Source: Paracoccus sp. MBLB3053
GTDB taxonomy: Bacteria > Pseudomonadota > Alphaproteobacteria > Rhodobacterales > Rhodobacteraceae
Length of the DNA stretch: 64,000 bases
NCBI RefSeq assembly: GCF_031822435.1
Contig: NZ_JAVQLW010000004.1
Span: 272,744-336,743 of the forward strand
Reading direction: 5' to 3'
Shown: positions 36,335-45,715 of the stretch, piece after piece
Numbering within the stretch: the stretch's first letter is position 1
How the letters are laid out: each line of letters begins with the position of its first letter
Position numbers and translations under genes: made by a program
Notes under the pieces: generated by a model
Databases searched by the model: none
What the model saw: only the letters and a program-made list of their open reading frames with translations
Told to the model about the DNA's origin: nothing

Positions 36335-37210
36335 TTGCGTAGACCTTATGACCTTGCCTCGATCACTGCCCTGCTGTCCTTTGAGGCCGCGGGCCGGCAT
36401 CTGAGCTTCAAGCTTGCGGCAAAAGAGACTAATGTCACCCCGGCCGCGGTCAGCCATCAGATCAAGGCCTTGGAGCAGGATCTTGGCTGCGCGATGTTCA
36501 TCCGTCGGCATCGCGGGGTCGAGCTCACCGAGAAGGGAGCCTTCCTGTTGATCACCCTGCAGCGGGCCTTGGAGACGATTTCGGATTCGGTCACCCAATT
36601 GCGCGAAAGCACGGACAAGGTCGATGTGACCATCCGCGCCACGACCGCCGTCAGCTCGCTTTGGCTGACGCCCAAGATCGGCGCCTTCTGGAAGGTTTAT
36701 CCCGACATTTCTGTCTCGCAGATCATCAGTGACGTTCCGGGCAGCGCCGGGAAATATGATCTGAGCATCCGCTATGCCATGCCGCAGCAGGATGACGAGG
36801 AATGGCGACCGCTTTTCCAGGACCGGATCCTGGCATTGGGAAGCGAGGCGTTCCGCCAGCAGCATGACATTCGCCATGCATCCGATTTGATGAACGTGCC
36901 GCTGATCCATATGCGCAGCGAGGAAAATGACTGGACCGGATGGTCGGACTGGTTCCGGGCCTTGGGTCTGGCCGCTGCGAAAGGGCGCAGCATGCACGTC
37001 AACAATCACATGATTGCCCTTCAGGCGGCGCAGGACGACGTCGGTGCGGTGCTGGGATGGGAGCGGCTGCTGGGCGACAGGCTTGGGCAGATGGGCCTCG
37101 TCAGGCTTGTCCCGGAAAGCCTGCCCTCACCCGCCGGTTTCCACCTGACGATCCATTCCCGCGCCTCGGCAAAGGCGCGCCTGTTCGCCGACTGGCTTAC
37201 CAAGGCATAG
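36335..37210 (+). CDS. LysR-family regulator (GcvA-like), divergent from the Rieske operon
   Basis: 291 aa. The helix-turn-helix reads SFEAAGRHLSFKLAAKETNVTPAAVSHQIKALE; the effector domain ends in RLFADWLTKA. The only usable start is a TTG at 36335, since an ATG ten bases upstream is out of frame and quickly stopped, and the ribosome-binding site is weak. It is divergent from the demethylase gene across 276 bp, the normal layout for a LysR activator and its target. The intergenic stretch has an AT-rich part before the LysR start (AAAAATTCATTCTGGATTAG), but no operator could be named. Confidence 0.85.
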   Translation: MRRPYDLASITALLSFEAAGRHLSFKLAAKETNVTPAAVSHQIKALEQDLGCAMFIRRHRGVELTEKGAFLLITLQRALETISDSVTQLRESTDKVDVTIRATTAVSSLWLTPKIGAFWKVYPDISVSQIISDVPGSAGKYDLSIRYAMPQQDDEEWRPLFQDRILALGSEAFRQQHDIRHASDLMNVPLIHMRSEENDWTGWSDWFRALGLAAAKGRSMHVNNHMIALQAAQDDVGAVLGWERLLGDRLGQMGLVRLVPESLPSPAGFHLTIHSRASAKARLFADWLTKA

Positions 37211-37575
37211 CTGTTCGCGGGGCAATTCACGGATCAGGGCTTCTCGGCCGACATCTGCCGCGCTGCAGTGGGATTGGGCGAAGTCTTTACGCCCCCGTCT
37301 GCAATCGCATGACCGACCGCGGCTGGGCCCTCGCTGCGCCCGCGCCACGAAACCAGCCACCTGGCTGTATCGGTCTGCCACTTCTGCCGATTTCGACAGA
37401 TGGATTGAATCGCGGAAAGACCTGATGCTGTTGCGCATTGGGCTTCGACGGTGCATGTCATGGGCGACCTCGCCGCGATCTGTGCTTTCCCACCACCTCC
37501 GCTCGCCGAAGTGGCGGCCGCGAGCCCAACCCAGGCGCTGAACTCGCTGTTGCTTCGCCAGGAAAGGTAACCGGA
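37211..37575. other. Gene-free interval between LysR and acyltransferase genes
   Basis: About 365 bp without a recognisable gene on either strand. Short frames occur but match nothing I know and lack ribosome-binding sites. Base composition is like the surroundings, except for AGGAAAGG just before the acyltransferase start. Confidence 0.4.
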
Positions 37576-38217
37576 ATGCTCCGAAAACTACTGACATATC
37601 GGGCCATGGTGAAAGGAAAGAATGTCGGGCTTTGGCGAAAGCTGTGCAAGCCGAGCCCCGAGGAGTGGACCGCATACCTCAAGGCTCATGGCGGTTTTCA
37701 CCGGTTCGGCGAGAATTGCTATATTCTGCCGGATTCCATCTTCACCGATCCTGCCTTGACCTCGATTGGCAAGAATGTCTGGATCGTCGGCGCCTGGCTT
37801 TCCGGGCATGACGGCAGCGCCATCATGATGAATCACGCATATGGGGCAAAGCTCGACGCCGTAGGTCCGGTGATCATCCATGACGACGTTTTCATCGGTC
37901 GGGGGGCAACGATCCTTCCCGGCGTCACGATCGGACCGCGCGCAATCGTCGGCGCCGGCGCGGTGGTGAGCAGCGATGTCCCGCCGAATTCAGTTGTCGG
38001 GGGCAATCCCGCTCGGCGCATCCGTTCGCTGGACGAGCATTTCGAGCGTGTGCAGATGCGAACCGACAGCTATCCATGGAAGGCGTTGATCGAGCAGCGC
38101 CAGAGCGGCCATGATCCGGCCCTGGAGCCGGAGCTGCTGCGCCAAAGGATCGCGTATTTTTTTCCGCTCGATTCAGGTGACGACCTGCCGGCGACCGGCG
38201 ACACCTCGGAGACCTGA
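37576..38217 (+). CDS. Left-handed beta-helix (hexapeptide repeat) acyltransferase
   Basis: 213 aa from the ATG at 37576, with AGGAAAGG upstream. A longer frame from 37438 is unsupported. Hexapeptide repeats occupy about residues 95-150 (VGPVIIHDDVFIGRGATILP, GVTIGPRAIVGAGAVVSSDV), ending in the usual PPNSVVGGNPARRIR. An asparagine-histidine pair (MMNHAYG) could be in the active site. Such proteins acetylate sugars, amino sugars or antibiotics such as chloramphenicol and streptogramin. No sugar-modifying neighbours point to a substrate. Confidence 0.83.
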   Translation: MLRKLLTYRAMVKGKNVGLWRKLCKPSPEEWTAYLKAHGGFHRFGENCYILPDSIFTDPALTSIGKNVWIVGAWLSGHDGSAIMMNHAYGAKLDAVGPVIIHDDVFIGRGATILPGVTIGPRAIVGAGAVVSSDVPPNSVVGGNPARRIRSLDEHFERVQMRTDSYPWKALIEQRQSGHDPALEPELLRQRIAYFFPLDSGDDLPATGDTSET

Positions 38218-38545
38218 AACCCGAGGCTAGCTCGACAGTTCGGGAGCGAGGCTTCCGGGGAGCGCCCGGATTTCAGGATCATCGCGACCTATCCATGCCG
38301 CCGTTGGGTGTGGATGCTGTAACGGCCTGTCGCGCGTGGCGGTCGGCGGCGGCACCAGATCATGTCCGGATCGAACCAGATCGACAGGGAGCCGCTGCTT
38401 GCGTGCTTCGTTGCGGATTGGCCAGTTCCTGGTCTTGCATCTCGGCGGGGTGGAACTGCTCAGACAGGCCGGCCGCAAAAGCGCCGTGCGGAAAGGGCGA
38501 GGCCCGGCAGTCGTTTTCTGCCCAGCCGAAGCAGGGGGGCCTCGA
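38218..38545. other. Gene-free interval between convergent acyltransferase and DapA-like genes
   Basis: About 330 bp with no coding region I can support; the open frames here are shadows or random. The two flanking genes converge on it, so transcription termination is expected, but no clear hairpin with a T-run was found. Confidence 0.4.
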
Positions 38546-39583
38546 TCAAGGGCGATCCAGCCATTCCTGCGGCAGATCGCGCAGGGCCGCCGCGATGGCC
38601 TGTCTGGCCTCGTCGCAGACCGGGAGGATCGGTCGTGGAGGCAAAACGTGGCACAGGTCCAGTTGCGCGGCGACTTCATGGACCACCCGATAACTGGTGT
38701 ACCGGCGAAACCGGTCCCATATTGGCTGCAAGGCGGCATCGACGCGGCGGGCCTCGTCGACATCGCCGCGCCGGGCGGCGCGGACGATCTGCAGGCAAGG
38801 CCCAGGAAGCGTGCCGCCAAGGACGCTGTACCACGCGTCTGCCCCAGAAATCATGGCCTCGGCACAGCACCCGTCGCCACTATAGCCGATCGACAGACCG
38901 TCGCCGAAAGCTGCACGTTGCGCCGCGAGATGTGGCGCGACCTCATCGGGTTTCGAAGTCGGGTTCTTGATCGCCAACACGCCCGGAAGCTGCGCCAGGC
39001 GCTTCACCAGATCGGTTGAGAACCGGAAATGCGTGGTGCCGGGATTGTCATAGATGCAGATCGGCAATCCGCCATGTGCGGCGATCTGTGAAAAATGCTC
39101 GAAGACCTCGTTCTCGCTCAGCGGCAGGTAGGACATGGCCGAGAGCAGGCCGGCAGAGGCACCGGCGGCCTTGGCATCCTGCGCAAGGCCTGTCGCCTCG
39201 TCGGTGCGAAAGGCGCCGATGCCGACGATGAGCGGGGTGGTGTCACCGACCTCGGCAAGTGCGGCCTCGATGGCGCGGCGGCGCTCGGTCCGGCTCAGAT
39301 AGGGATAGCTTCCGGTGCTGCCCAGAAGCCCGATCGAGTCGACTCCGGCATCGGACAGCCGCCGCACGAGCCGCGCGACCGACCGGGTATCGACACGCCC
39401 ATTAGGGTCGGCCGGTGTGATGGGAAAGGCCGACAGGCCCTTGAAGATGGTCAAGATCGTCTCCGTTGGTTTTCGCGCCATGGACGGCGCCGCCGCCCCT
39501 CGACAATCGAACTCGACAGGCGGCTTAAGGGCCGCCAGATCATCTTTATAGATGCTCGGGGCGACATTTTTTTCCGAGTTCAT
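38546..39583 (-). CDS. DapA-family lyase/aldolase of unknown substrate
   Basis: 345 aa from the ATG at 39583, which has AGAGGGGG directly upstream. An internal ATG at 39481 would remove an unusual 34-residue N-terminal extension and gives a family-standard 311 aa. The core is a dihydrodipicolinate synthase-type barrel: FKGLSAFPITP, LGSTGSYPYLSRTERR, catalytic tyrosine in CIYDNPGTTHF and Schiff-base lysine in LAIKNPTSKPDE. It is clearly different from the DapA-like gene at 32061 and has no matching neighbours. It could act on a keto-acid aldol or hydroxy-pyrroline; the role is unknown. Confidence 0.8.
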   Translation of the reverse strand: MNSEKNVAPSIYKDDLAALKPPVEFDCRGAAAPSMARKPTETILTIFKGLSAFPITPADPNGRVDTRSVARLVRRLSDAGVDSIGLLGSTGSYPYLSRTERRRAIEAALAEVGDTTPLIVGIGAFRTDEATGLAQDAKAAGASAGLLSAMSYLPLSENEVFEHFSQIAAHGGLPICIYDNPGTTHFRFSTDLVKRLAQLPGVLAIKNPTSKPDEVAPHLAAQRAAFGDGLSIGYSGDGCCAEAMISGADAWYSVLGGTLPGPCLQIVRAARRGDVDEARRVDAALQPIWDRFRRYTSYRVVHEVAAQLDLCHVLPPRPILPVCDEARQAIAAALRDLPQEWLDRP

Positions 39584-39774
39584 CCCCCTCTCTTCGGCAC
39601 CGATCCGACCGTTCATGCTGGGCCCTGACTGCGTAACATGACTGTACAATGAGCTTCGGTTCCTGCCACCCCCTTGGGACAAAAACGGGTGTCGGAAAGA
39701 AGTGCTCGGCGAGCTGACCCGCTCACTGCGAATGCGCCCCGGGGTGAGCAGAAGGACGGCGCTGCGTGGCCGGC

Positions 39775-40356
39775 TCAGGTGGTGTGAACGGGCTTCGTGA
39801 ACAGGATCCATTCGCTTGCATCGACCTTCCAATCGTCTTTGACGACTGGTCGGCGGGCGACCTGCCGGTAGCCCTTCGCCGTATAAAGACGGAGCGCGTC
39901 CTCATGCGTGTCTTCGGTAATCAGACTGATGCTGCCAAGGCCAGCGGCGGCGGCAATCGCTTCGGCATGCGCGAGCAATGCGCTACCCAAACCCTTGCCG
40001 CGGAAATCCTCGTAGGTGGCCAGGACGTTGAGGTACCACGAGCCCGGTGCCAGCGCCTCCAGTTCCAGCAGCGGCACGAAAATCGGCGGCGTGTCCGGGT
40101 CGATCGGACCCGGGGTTCCTTCGGCGGCATAGCCGAGCAGGCAGGCGGCGACCGTGCCGTCGACCTCGGCAAGCCACGCATTGCGGAAGGAGAAGTTCCC
40201 GGTCTCGCGCGCCGCGCGCTCCTCTCCGAACGCCCAAGGATCACCCTCTGGGCCGACGCTCTTTCGCCAGAAATGCAGGGGCAGGTCGTCCGCCGCCATG
40301 TTGATGAAACGCACCAGATGCGCGGCATCCGATGCCCTGGCGTTGCGGATCTCCAT
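39775..40356 (-). CDS. GNAT-family N-acetyltransferase
   Basis: 193 aa. It has the acetyl-CoA binding pattern WYLNVLATYEDFRGKGLGSALLAHAEAIA (R/Q-x-x-G-x-G/A reads RGKGLG) and the following strand SISLITEDTHEDALRLYTAKGY, where tyrosine near the end of the motif is the usual general acid. The N-terminal half (EIRNARASDAAHLVRFINMAADDL) is also typical. The substrate is unknown. It stands alone, divergent from the cupin gene at 40530. Confidence 0.86.
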   Translation of the reverse strand: MEIRNARASDAAHLVRFINMAADDLPLHFWRKSVGPEGDPWAFGEERAARETGNFSFRNAWLAEVDGTVAACLLGYAAEGTPGPIDPDTPPIFVPLLELEALAPGSWYLNVLATYEDFRGKGLGSALLAHAEAIAAAAGLGSISLITEDTHEDALRLYTAKGYRQVARRPVVKDDWKVDASEWILFTKPVHTT

Positions 40357-40529
40357 GCCCGTTCCCTATCCCTGCCTGCGCCTTTCGCGCGCCACAGTCT
40401 TTGACGATTTCACGTCGGCCCGCCAGTCCCTTCGGTGATCGCCCCCCTGCTCCGATGGTCTGGCTTGCGCGCCGCGCGAGGCCCGCCTACCAAGAGCCTC
40501 GACCCACGACGCGCCTCACGAGGACAGAC

Positions 40530-40883
40530 ATGAGCGACACGGTTTTCCGCTTTCCCGAACCGGGCCCAGAGCCCATCACCACCGACCTCGAGGGCTGGAC
40601 CAAGGTCGAGGGCAACCCGACCATGCGCTACTGGGTGCAGCACAGCTCGCTTGATGGCAGCATGATTTCGGGCACGTGGGAGGCGACGACTGGCACCTGG
40701 CATGCAACCTATCAGTTCTATGAGTTTGTCCACCTGATCGAGGGCCGCATCACCATCACCCCCGACGGTGGCGCCCCCGTCAAGCTGACGCCCGGCGACG
40801 CCTTCGTGGTCGAACCGACCTTCAAGGGCACATGGACCATCGAGGAACCGGTGCGCAAGCACTTCGCCATCAAGCTGAAGTAA
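40530..40883 (+). CDS. Cupin-domain protein of the DUF861 / ureidoglycine aminohydrolase-like group
   Basis: 117 aa from the ATG at 40530, with ACGAGGACAG upstream. A single cupin barrel: MRYWVQHSSLDGSMISGTWEATTGTWHATY, then YEFVHLIEGRITITPDGGAPVKLTPGDAFVVEPTFKGTWTIEEPVRKHFAI. The conserved glutamates, tryptophan and PGD turn place it with the small Cupin_3 proteins often found next to amidohydrolases and aldehyde-handling enzymes. It precedes the amidohydrolase by 38 bp and is probably in the same operon. Confidence 0.8.
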   Translation: MSDTVFRFPEPGPEPITTDLEGWTKVEGNPTMRYWVQHSSLDGSMISGTWEATTGTWHATYQFYEFVHLIEGRITITPDGGAPVKLTPGDAFVVEPTFKGTWTIEEPVRKHFAIKLK

Positions 40884-40921
40884 GCCACGCCGATGCGACG
40901 GACGCTCTCGGGAGACGACCC

Positions 40922-42589
40922 ATGATCGCTGCGGATCTGATCCTGACCAATGCCCGCGTCCTGACCATGGACCGGGACCAGCCCCGGGCCGAGGCCGTGG
41001 CCCTTGCCGGCGCGCGCATCCTCGCGGTGGGCAGCGCGGCCGATATCGCGGCGCTGGCCGGGCCGGAAACGCGGATCATCGACGCGGGCGGGCGGACAGT
41101 CCTGCCCGGCTTTTTCGAAGGGCATGTGCATGTGGGGCTTGGCGGGGCCGACCTGACGCATCTGCATATCGGTCATCTGCACGGGGCCGAGGCGGTCGGC
41201 GCGGCCTTTCGCGGCTTTGCCGCCGCGAATCCCGACCTGCCGCTGCTCATGGCACAGGAGGCGCATTACGGCATTCTCGACAGGCCTGCCACGCGTCACG
41301 ACCTCGACGCGATGATCGCGGATCGTCCCATCGCGATGATGTCGCCCGACCTGCACACGGTCTGGGCCAATACCGCCGCGCTGAGGGCCGCAGGTCTGCT
41401 GCACGGTGCCGAGATGCCGCATGGCCACGAGGTCGTCATGGGCGAGGACGGCCTTGCCACGGGCGAGCTGCGCGAATTCGAGGCCTTCGGCCCATTGATC
41501 GCCTTCGCGGGCGAAGGTCGCATCAACCTTGGCATTGCCACCGGCGAAGAGCCCGATCCCCGGCCGACAGAGGCCGAGCGCGATGCCGACAAGGCGCTGC
41601 TTCTCAAAGGCATGATGCATTGCGCCGCGCATGGCGTGACCAGCCTCGTGAACATGGACGGCAACCGCTACACGCTGGAACTGCTCGCCGAGATGCGGGC
41701 CGAGGGCACGCTGCCCCTGCGGGTGAAGGTGCCGTTCCATTTCAAGCCGCACATGGGGCTGGACGCGCTCGACCGTGCCTCGGCCATGGCTGCGGAGTTC
41801 GACGATGACTGGATCAGTTCCGGCTTCGTCAAGATGTTCATGGACGGGGTGATCGACAGCCGCACCGCCTATATGCTGCAGGACTATCCGGACCAGCCCG
41901 GCCACCGCTCCGAGCCGCTCTTCCCGCCCGCGCGCTTCGCCGAGATCGCGACCGAGATTGACCGACGCGGCCTGCAGATCGCCGTTCATGCCATCGGCGA
42001 CGGCGCGGTCCGGACGGTGATTGACGGCTATCAGGCGGCCCAAGCTGCCAACGGTCCCCGCGACAGCCGTCATCGCATCGAGCATATCGAGCTGATCGAC
42101 CCCGCCGATGTTCCCCGACTGGGGACGCTCGGCATCACCGCCAGCCTGCAGCCGCCCCATGTTCCGGGGGCGATGGATTTCCCGCTGCAGCCGACGCTGT
42201 CGCGGATCGGTGCCGCGCGTTTGGCGGATGCCTACCAGTGCCGCAGCTTGGCCGACGCGGGTGCCCCCGTCGCCTTCTCCAGCGACTGGCCCGTGGCCGA
42301 TGTCTCGGTCCTGCGCGGAATTTCCGCGGCCTTGACGCGCGAGCCCTATGACGGCGCCCGGAACGAGCGGCTGTCCCTGACCGAGGTCCTGCACGCTTAC
42401 ACGGCGGCCGGTGCCTGGGCGGCGCATCGTGACCACGTGACGGGAACCCTGCGCCTCGGGCTCGCCGCCGACCTCGTGCTTCTGGGCGGGGATATCGACG
42501 CCACGGACCCGACCGGGATCCCCGATCTGGGCGTGATCCTGACGATCTGCGGCGGCCGCATCATCCACGACGCCGGAAGGCTGGACTGA
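40922..42589 (+). CDS. YtcJ-type metal-dependent amidohydrolase
   Basis: 555 aa from the ATG at 40922, preceded by GGGAGACGA; the longer frame from 40832 runs through the cupin gene and is an artefact. The amidohydrolase-3 family marks are present: LPGFFEGHVHVG (HxH), HAIGDGAVRTVID and HRIEHIELI for later metal or substrate ligands, and FSSDWPVADV for the catalytic aspartate. The beta-sandwich halves are at both ends (ILTNARVLTMD; LAADLVLLGGD). Family members hydrolyse N-acyl or formyl groups or cyclic amides. The substrate is unknown. Confidence 0.85.
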   Translation: MIAADLILTNARVLTMDRDQPRAEAVALAGARILAVGSAADIAALAGPETRIIDAGGRTVLPGFFEGHVHVGLGGADLTHLHIGHLHGAEAVGAAFRGFAAANPDLPLLMAQEAHYGILDRPATRHDLDAMIADRPIAMMSPDLHTVWANTAALRAAGLLHGAEMPHGHEVVMGEDGLATGELREFEAFGPLIAFAGEGRINLGIATGEEPDPRPTEAERDADKALLLKGMMHCAAHGVTSLVNMDGNRYTLELLAEMRAEGTLPLRVKVPFHFKPHMGLDALDRASAMAAEFDDDWISSGFVKMFMDGVIDSRTAYMLQDYPDQPGHRSEPLFPPARFAEIATEIDRRGLQIAVHAIGDGAVRTVIDGYQAAQAANGPRDSRHRIEHIELIDPADVPRLGTLGITASLQPPHVPGAMDFPLQPTLSRIGAARLADAYQCRSLADAGAPVAFSSDWPVADVSVLRGISAALTREPYDGARNERLSLTEVLHAYTAAGAWAAHRDHVTGTLRLGLAADLVLLGGDIDATDPTGIPDLGVILTICGGRIIHDAGRLD

Positions 42590-42948
42590 AGCACGCAGGG
42601 ATTGGCGCCACATTCGAAAAAGCGGCTGCGAAGCATGCCGCCTATTGGCCAGGCGCGAGCAGCCGCCGTGGGCCGCGACTGAGGATGCAGGCTACTCCGC
42701 AAGCAGCGGCGATCAGACTGCCTATTCCCTGTCTTTGTCGCGTTCTGTCAGACTGCACGGCGGGCCGCGCGACAGCCGATTTGGCTTTTATCCGTTTGTA
42801 ATCCGATACGGACATGGTCCGCGCTGATCAAAAATGGGCAATCGTGGTATCATCGTGAAGGCGGCGAGCGCAGAGGGCTGCGCCGGCTCAGGTTTTGCGA
42901 TTCGAGAATCCATTTCTACCGCCAAGTTGTCAGTAGCGGGAGGAAGCC
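42590..42948. other. Gene-free interval before the molybdenum hydroxylase genes
   Basis: About 360 bp with no supported gene. It should carry the promoter of the iorA-like gene; the last bases include GGGAGGAAG, a strong ribosome-binding site. No regulator gene accompanies the two subunit genes here. Confidence 0.4.
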
Positions 42949-43401
42949 ATGACAACATTCACCCTGAACGGCGTCGAGCGGGAGTTCGGCGAGAGTGAGG
43001 CAATGCCCCTGTTGTGGGCGATCCGCGACATTGCTGGTCTCACCGGAACGAAATACGGCTGCGGCGTCGGGCTGTGCGGTGCCTGTACCGTGCATGTCGA
43101 CGGCAAGGCGGTCCGCTCTTGCCAGACCACCCTCGGAGAGGTAGCCGGCAAGCGGGTTACCACGATCGAGGGTCTGGACCCCGCAGGCAATCACCCGGTT
43201 CAGGTCGCCTGGCGCGATCGGAACGTCCCGCAATGCGGCTTCTGCCAGACTGGCCAGATCATGCATGCCGCTGCCTTCCTGAACGAAACGCCGAAACCGA
43301 CGGACGACGAGATCCTGACGGCGATGTCCGGCAATGTCTGCCGTTGTGGCTGCTACCAGCGGATCGTCGAGGCCGTTCGCCTCGCCAGCACGGGAGCCTG
43401 A
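42949..43401 (+). CDS. iorA: 2Fe-2S subunit of a molybdenum hydroxylase, isoquinoline 1-oxidoreductase alpha type
   Basis: 150 aa. All cysteines of the two 2Fe-2S clusters are visible: C38, C43, C46 and C58 for the plant-type cluster (CGVGLCGAC), and C96, C99, C131 and C133 for the helical cluster (CGFCQTGQIM, CRCGC). This is the small subunit of two-subunit xanthine dehydrogenase family enzymes (IorAB, and related aldehyde or nicotinate-type oxidoreductases) that pass electrons to an outside acceptor and lack a FAD subunit. The large subunit gene begins 3 bp downstream. Confidence 0.92.
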   Translation: MTTFTLNGVEREFGESEAMPLLWAIRDIAGLTGTKYGCGVGLCGACTVHVDGKAVRSCQTTLGEVAGKRVTTIEGLDPAGNHPVQVAWRDRNVPQCGFCQTGQIMHAAAFLNETPKPTDDEILTAMSGNVCRCGCYQRIVEAVRLASTGA

Positions 43402-43404
43402 GCC

Positions 43405-45705
43405 ATGCTGAAATATATCCAGCCCCATCTGGCAAATGCGCAGGAATGCGTGCATCTGGCCAAGGTCACCCGCCGCGGGTTTCTGGGGACCGCCGGAAGC
43501 TTCGCGATTGCGGCCTATGCCGTCCCGGCCCGCGCCTTCGACACCTATGCGGTCGGCGGTTCGGACATGCCCCATGGCATCATCGAAAACCCGCTCATCT
43601 TCGTCTCGATCGACGCGGACGGCACCGTCACCCTTGTCGCCCATCGTTCCGAAATGGGCACTGGCAGTCGGACCTCATTGCCCATGGTCATCGCCGACGA
43701 GATGGAGGCCGATTGGGCACGGGTGAAAATCGTGCAGGCTCCGGGAGACGAGCCGACCTACGGCAATCAGGACACGGACGGCTCCCGCTCGATGCGCCAC
43801 CATATCCAGGTTGCGCGCAAGATCGGAGGATCGGTTCGCACCATGCTGCAACGGGCTGCGGCCGAGCAATGGGGCGTCGAGCCGACGGCGGTCAAGGTCG
43901 AGATGCATGAAGTGACAGGCCCCGGCGGCCAAAGCGTCGGCTTCGGCGATCTGGCCGCCAAGGCGATGGCGCAGCCCGTCCCGCCCCATTCCGAGATCAC
44001 CTATAAGACCGAGGATCAGTTCCGCTACATCGGCAAGGGTCAGGTGCAGATCACCGACCTTCACGACATCACCACCGGGGCCGCGATCTACGGTGCCGAC
44101 GTGATCCTTCCCGGGATGAAATTCGCCGTGATCGCCCGACCGCCCGTGCTGGGCGGGAAGGCCGTTTCCTACGATGCGACCGAGGCGCTTGCCCTGCCGG
44201 GGGTCGAGAGCGTTCACGAGCTGCCCTATGCGTCGATGCCCCCGAAATTTGCCCCGCTTGGCGGGATCGCCGTGGTGGCAAGCAATACCTGGGCGGCGCT
44301 TGATGGTCGCGAGCGGCTGAAGATCACGTGGGAGGCAGGGCCGCATGGCGGCTACAGTTCGCCCGCCTATATGGCCGAGATGATCGCCACATCCGAGCAG
44401 GCCGGAACGGTCGCACGCGATCAGGGGGATTTCGATGCGGCCCTCGCCAGCGCGGCGAAGACCTTCACCGGAACCTATACGCAGGACCACATCGCGCATA
44501 TCCCGATGGAGCCCCCGGCAGCGATCGCGCATTATACCGCGGAGGGATTGGAGATCTGGGCCCCGGTCCAGAGCCCCTATGCCACGCGCGTGGATGCGGC
44601 GGCTGCGCTGGGGCTTGATCCTGCGAAGGTGAAAGTGAATGTCACGCTTCTCGGCGGCGGGTTCGGACGGAAATCGAAAGCCGATTTCGTCACCGAGGCG
44701 GCGCTGCTCTCAAAGGCGGTCGGCGCGCCGGTCCGGGTCCAGTGGACGCGCGAGGACGATGTGAAGCATTCATTCTACCACACGACCTCTGCCGAGCGGA
44801 TCGATGTGGCGATGGACGCGGCCGGGAAAGTCACCGGCTGGCGGCATCGCTCGGTGGCGCCTTCGATCCTGTCCACCTTTGCGCCGGATGAAGGCAATGT
44901 CATGCCGCTCGAGCAGGGAATGGGGATGAGCGACCTGCCTTTCAGCGTCGAAAACATTCGCTGCGAAAGCGGCAAGGCCTTGGCGCATACCCGCATCGGC
45001 TGGTTCCGTTCGGTGTCGAACATCCCACATGCCTGGGCGATCGGGTCTTGCGTGGGCGAGCTCGCGGCGCAACTCGGCAAGGATCAAAGGGCGATGTGGC
45101 TTGAACTGATCGGCGCGCCGCGGATCCTTGATGCCAAGGCGGCTGGCCTGCCGGATGACTTCTGGAACTACGGCGAGCCGATGTCCGAATTCCCGATCGA
45201 TACCGGGCGGCTCATCAATGTCCTGAACATCGCCGCTGACGGCATCGGCTACGGAAAGGATCTGCCTGAAGGCGAGGGCATCGGCCTAGCCGTCCATAGA
45301 AGCTTCGTCTCCTATGTCGCCTGTGCTGCGCGGGTGAAGGTCGTCGATAGCAAGATTACCGTTCCCGAGATGCACATGGCGATCGATTGCGGTTTTGCGG
45401 CAAACCCCGAACGGATCCGCAGCCAGTTGGAAGGCGCGGCGGTGATGGGCATGACGGTGGCGCTAAATTCTGGCATCACGTTCGAGAAAGGTGCGGTCGA
45501 GCAGTCGAACTACTACGATTACGATGTCGTGCGCGCGGACAATTTCCCCGTCGTCGTCACCCATATCGTGTCGCATCCCTTCTCGGTCCATGCAACCGGA
45601 GTGGGCGAACCGGGCGTGCCGCCGGTCCCCCCCGCAATCGCGAATGGACTCTTTGCCGCGACCGGCGAGCGGCGTCGACATTTGCCGATGGGAATCGACG
45701 CCTGA
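43405..45705 (+). CDS. iorB: Molybdopterin-binding large subunit, isoquinoline 1-oxidoreductase beta type
   Basis: 766 aa. A twin-arginine signal (KVTRRGFLGTAGSFAIAAYA, R23-R24) suggests export with the small subunit attached. Molybdopterin-domain patterns of the xanthine dehydrogenase family follow: HRSEMGTGSRTSLPMVIADEM, VTLLGGGFGRKSKADFVTEA, GWFRSVSNIPHAWAIG and, at the end, TGVGEPGVPPVPPAIANGLFAATG with the catalytic glutamate. The family hydroxylates N-heterocycles or oxidises aldehydes. No XdhC-type maturation gene or cytochrome is adjacent in this window, although decayed IS remnants follow immediately and may have displaced downstream genes. Confidence 0.9.
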   Translation: MLKYIQPHLANAQECVHLAKVTRRGFLGTAGSFAIAAYAVPARAFDTYAVGGSDMPHGIIENPLIFVSIDADGTVTLVAHRSEMGTGSRTSLPMVIADEMEADWARVKIVQAPGDEPTYGNQDTDGSRSMRHHIQVARKIGGSVRTMLQRAAAEQWGVEPTAVKVEMHEVTGPGGQSVGFGDLAAKAMAQPVPPHSEITYKTEDQFRYIGKGQVQITDLHDITTGAAIYGADVILPGMKFAVIARPPVLGGKAVSYDATEALALPGVESVHELPYASMPPKFAPLGGIAVVASNTWAALDGRERLKITWEAGPHGGYSSPAYMAEMIATSEQAGTVARDQGDFDAALASAAKTFTGTYTQDHIAHIPMEPPAAIAHYTAEGLEIWAPVQSPYATRVDAAAALGLDPAKVKVNVTLLGGGFGRKSKADFVTEAALLSKAVGAPVRVQWTREDDVKHSFYHTTSAERIDVAMDAAGKVTGWRHRSVAPSILSTFAPDEGNVMPLEQGMGMSDLPFSVENIRCESGKALAHTRIGWFRSVSNIPHAWAIGSCVGELAAQLGKDQRAMWLELIGAPRILDAKAAGLPDDFWNYGEPMSEFPIDTGRLINVLNIAADGIGYGKDLPEGEGIGLAVHRSFVSYVACAARVKVVDSKITVPEMHMAIDCGFAANPERIRSQLEGAAVMGMTVALNSGITFEKGAVEQSNYYDYDVVRADNFPVVVTHIVSHPFSVHATGVGEPGVPPVPPAIANGLFAATGERRRHLPMGIDA

Positions 45706-45715
45706 AGCCAGGAAT

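Noticed and set aside
40718..42613. 631-codon open frame on the complement
   Set aside because: It is the shadow of the YtcJ-type amidohydrolase and cupin genes, with no motif of its own.
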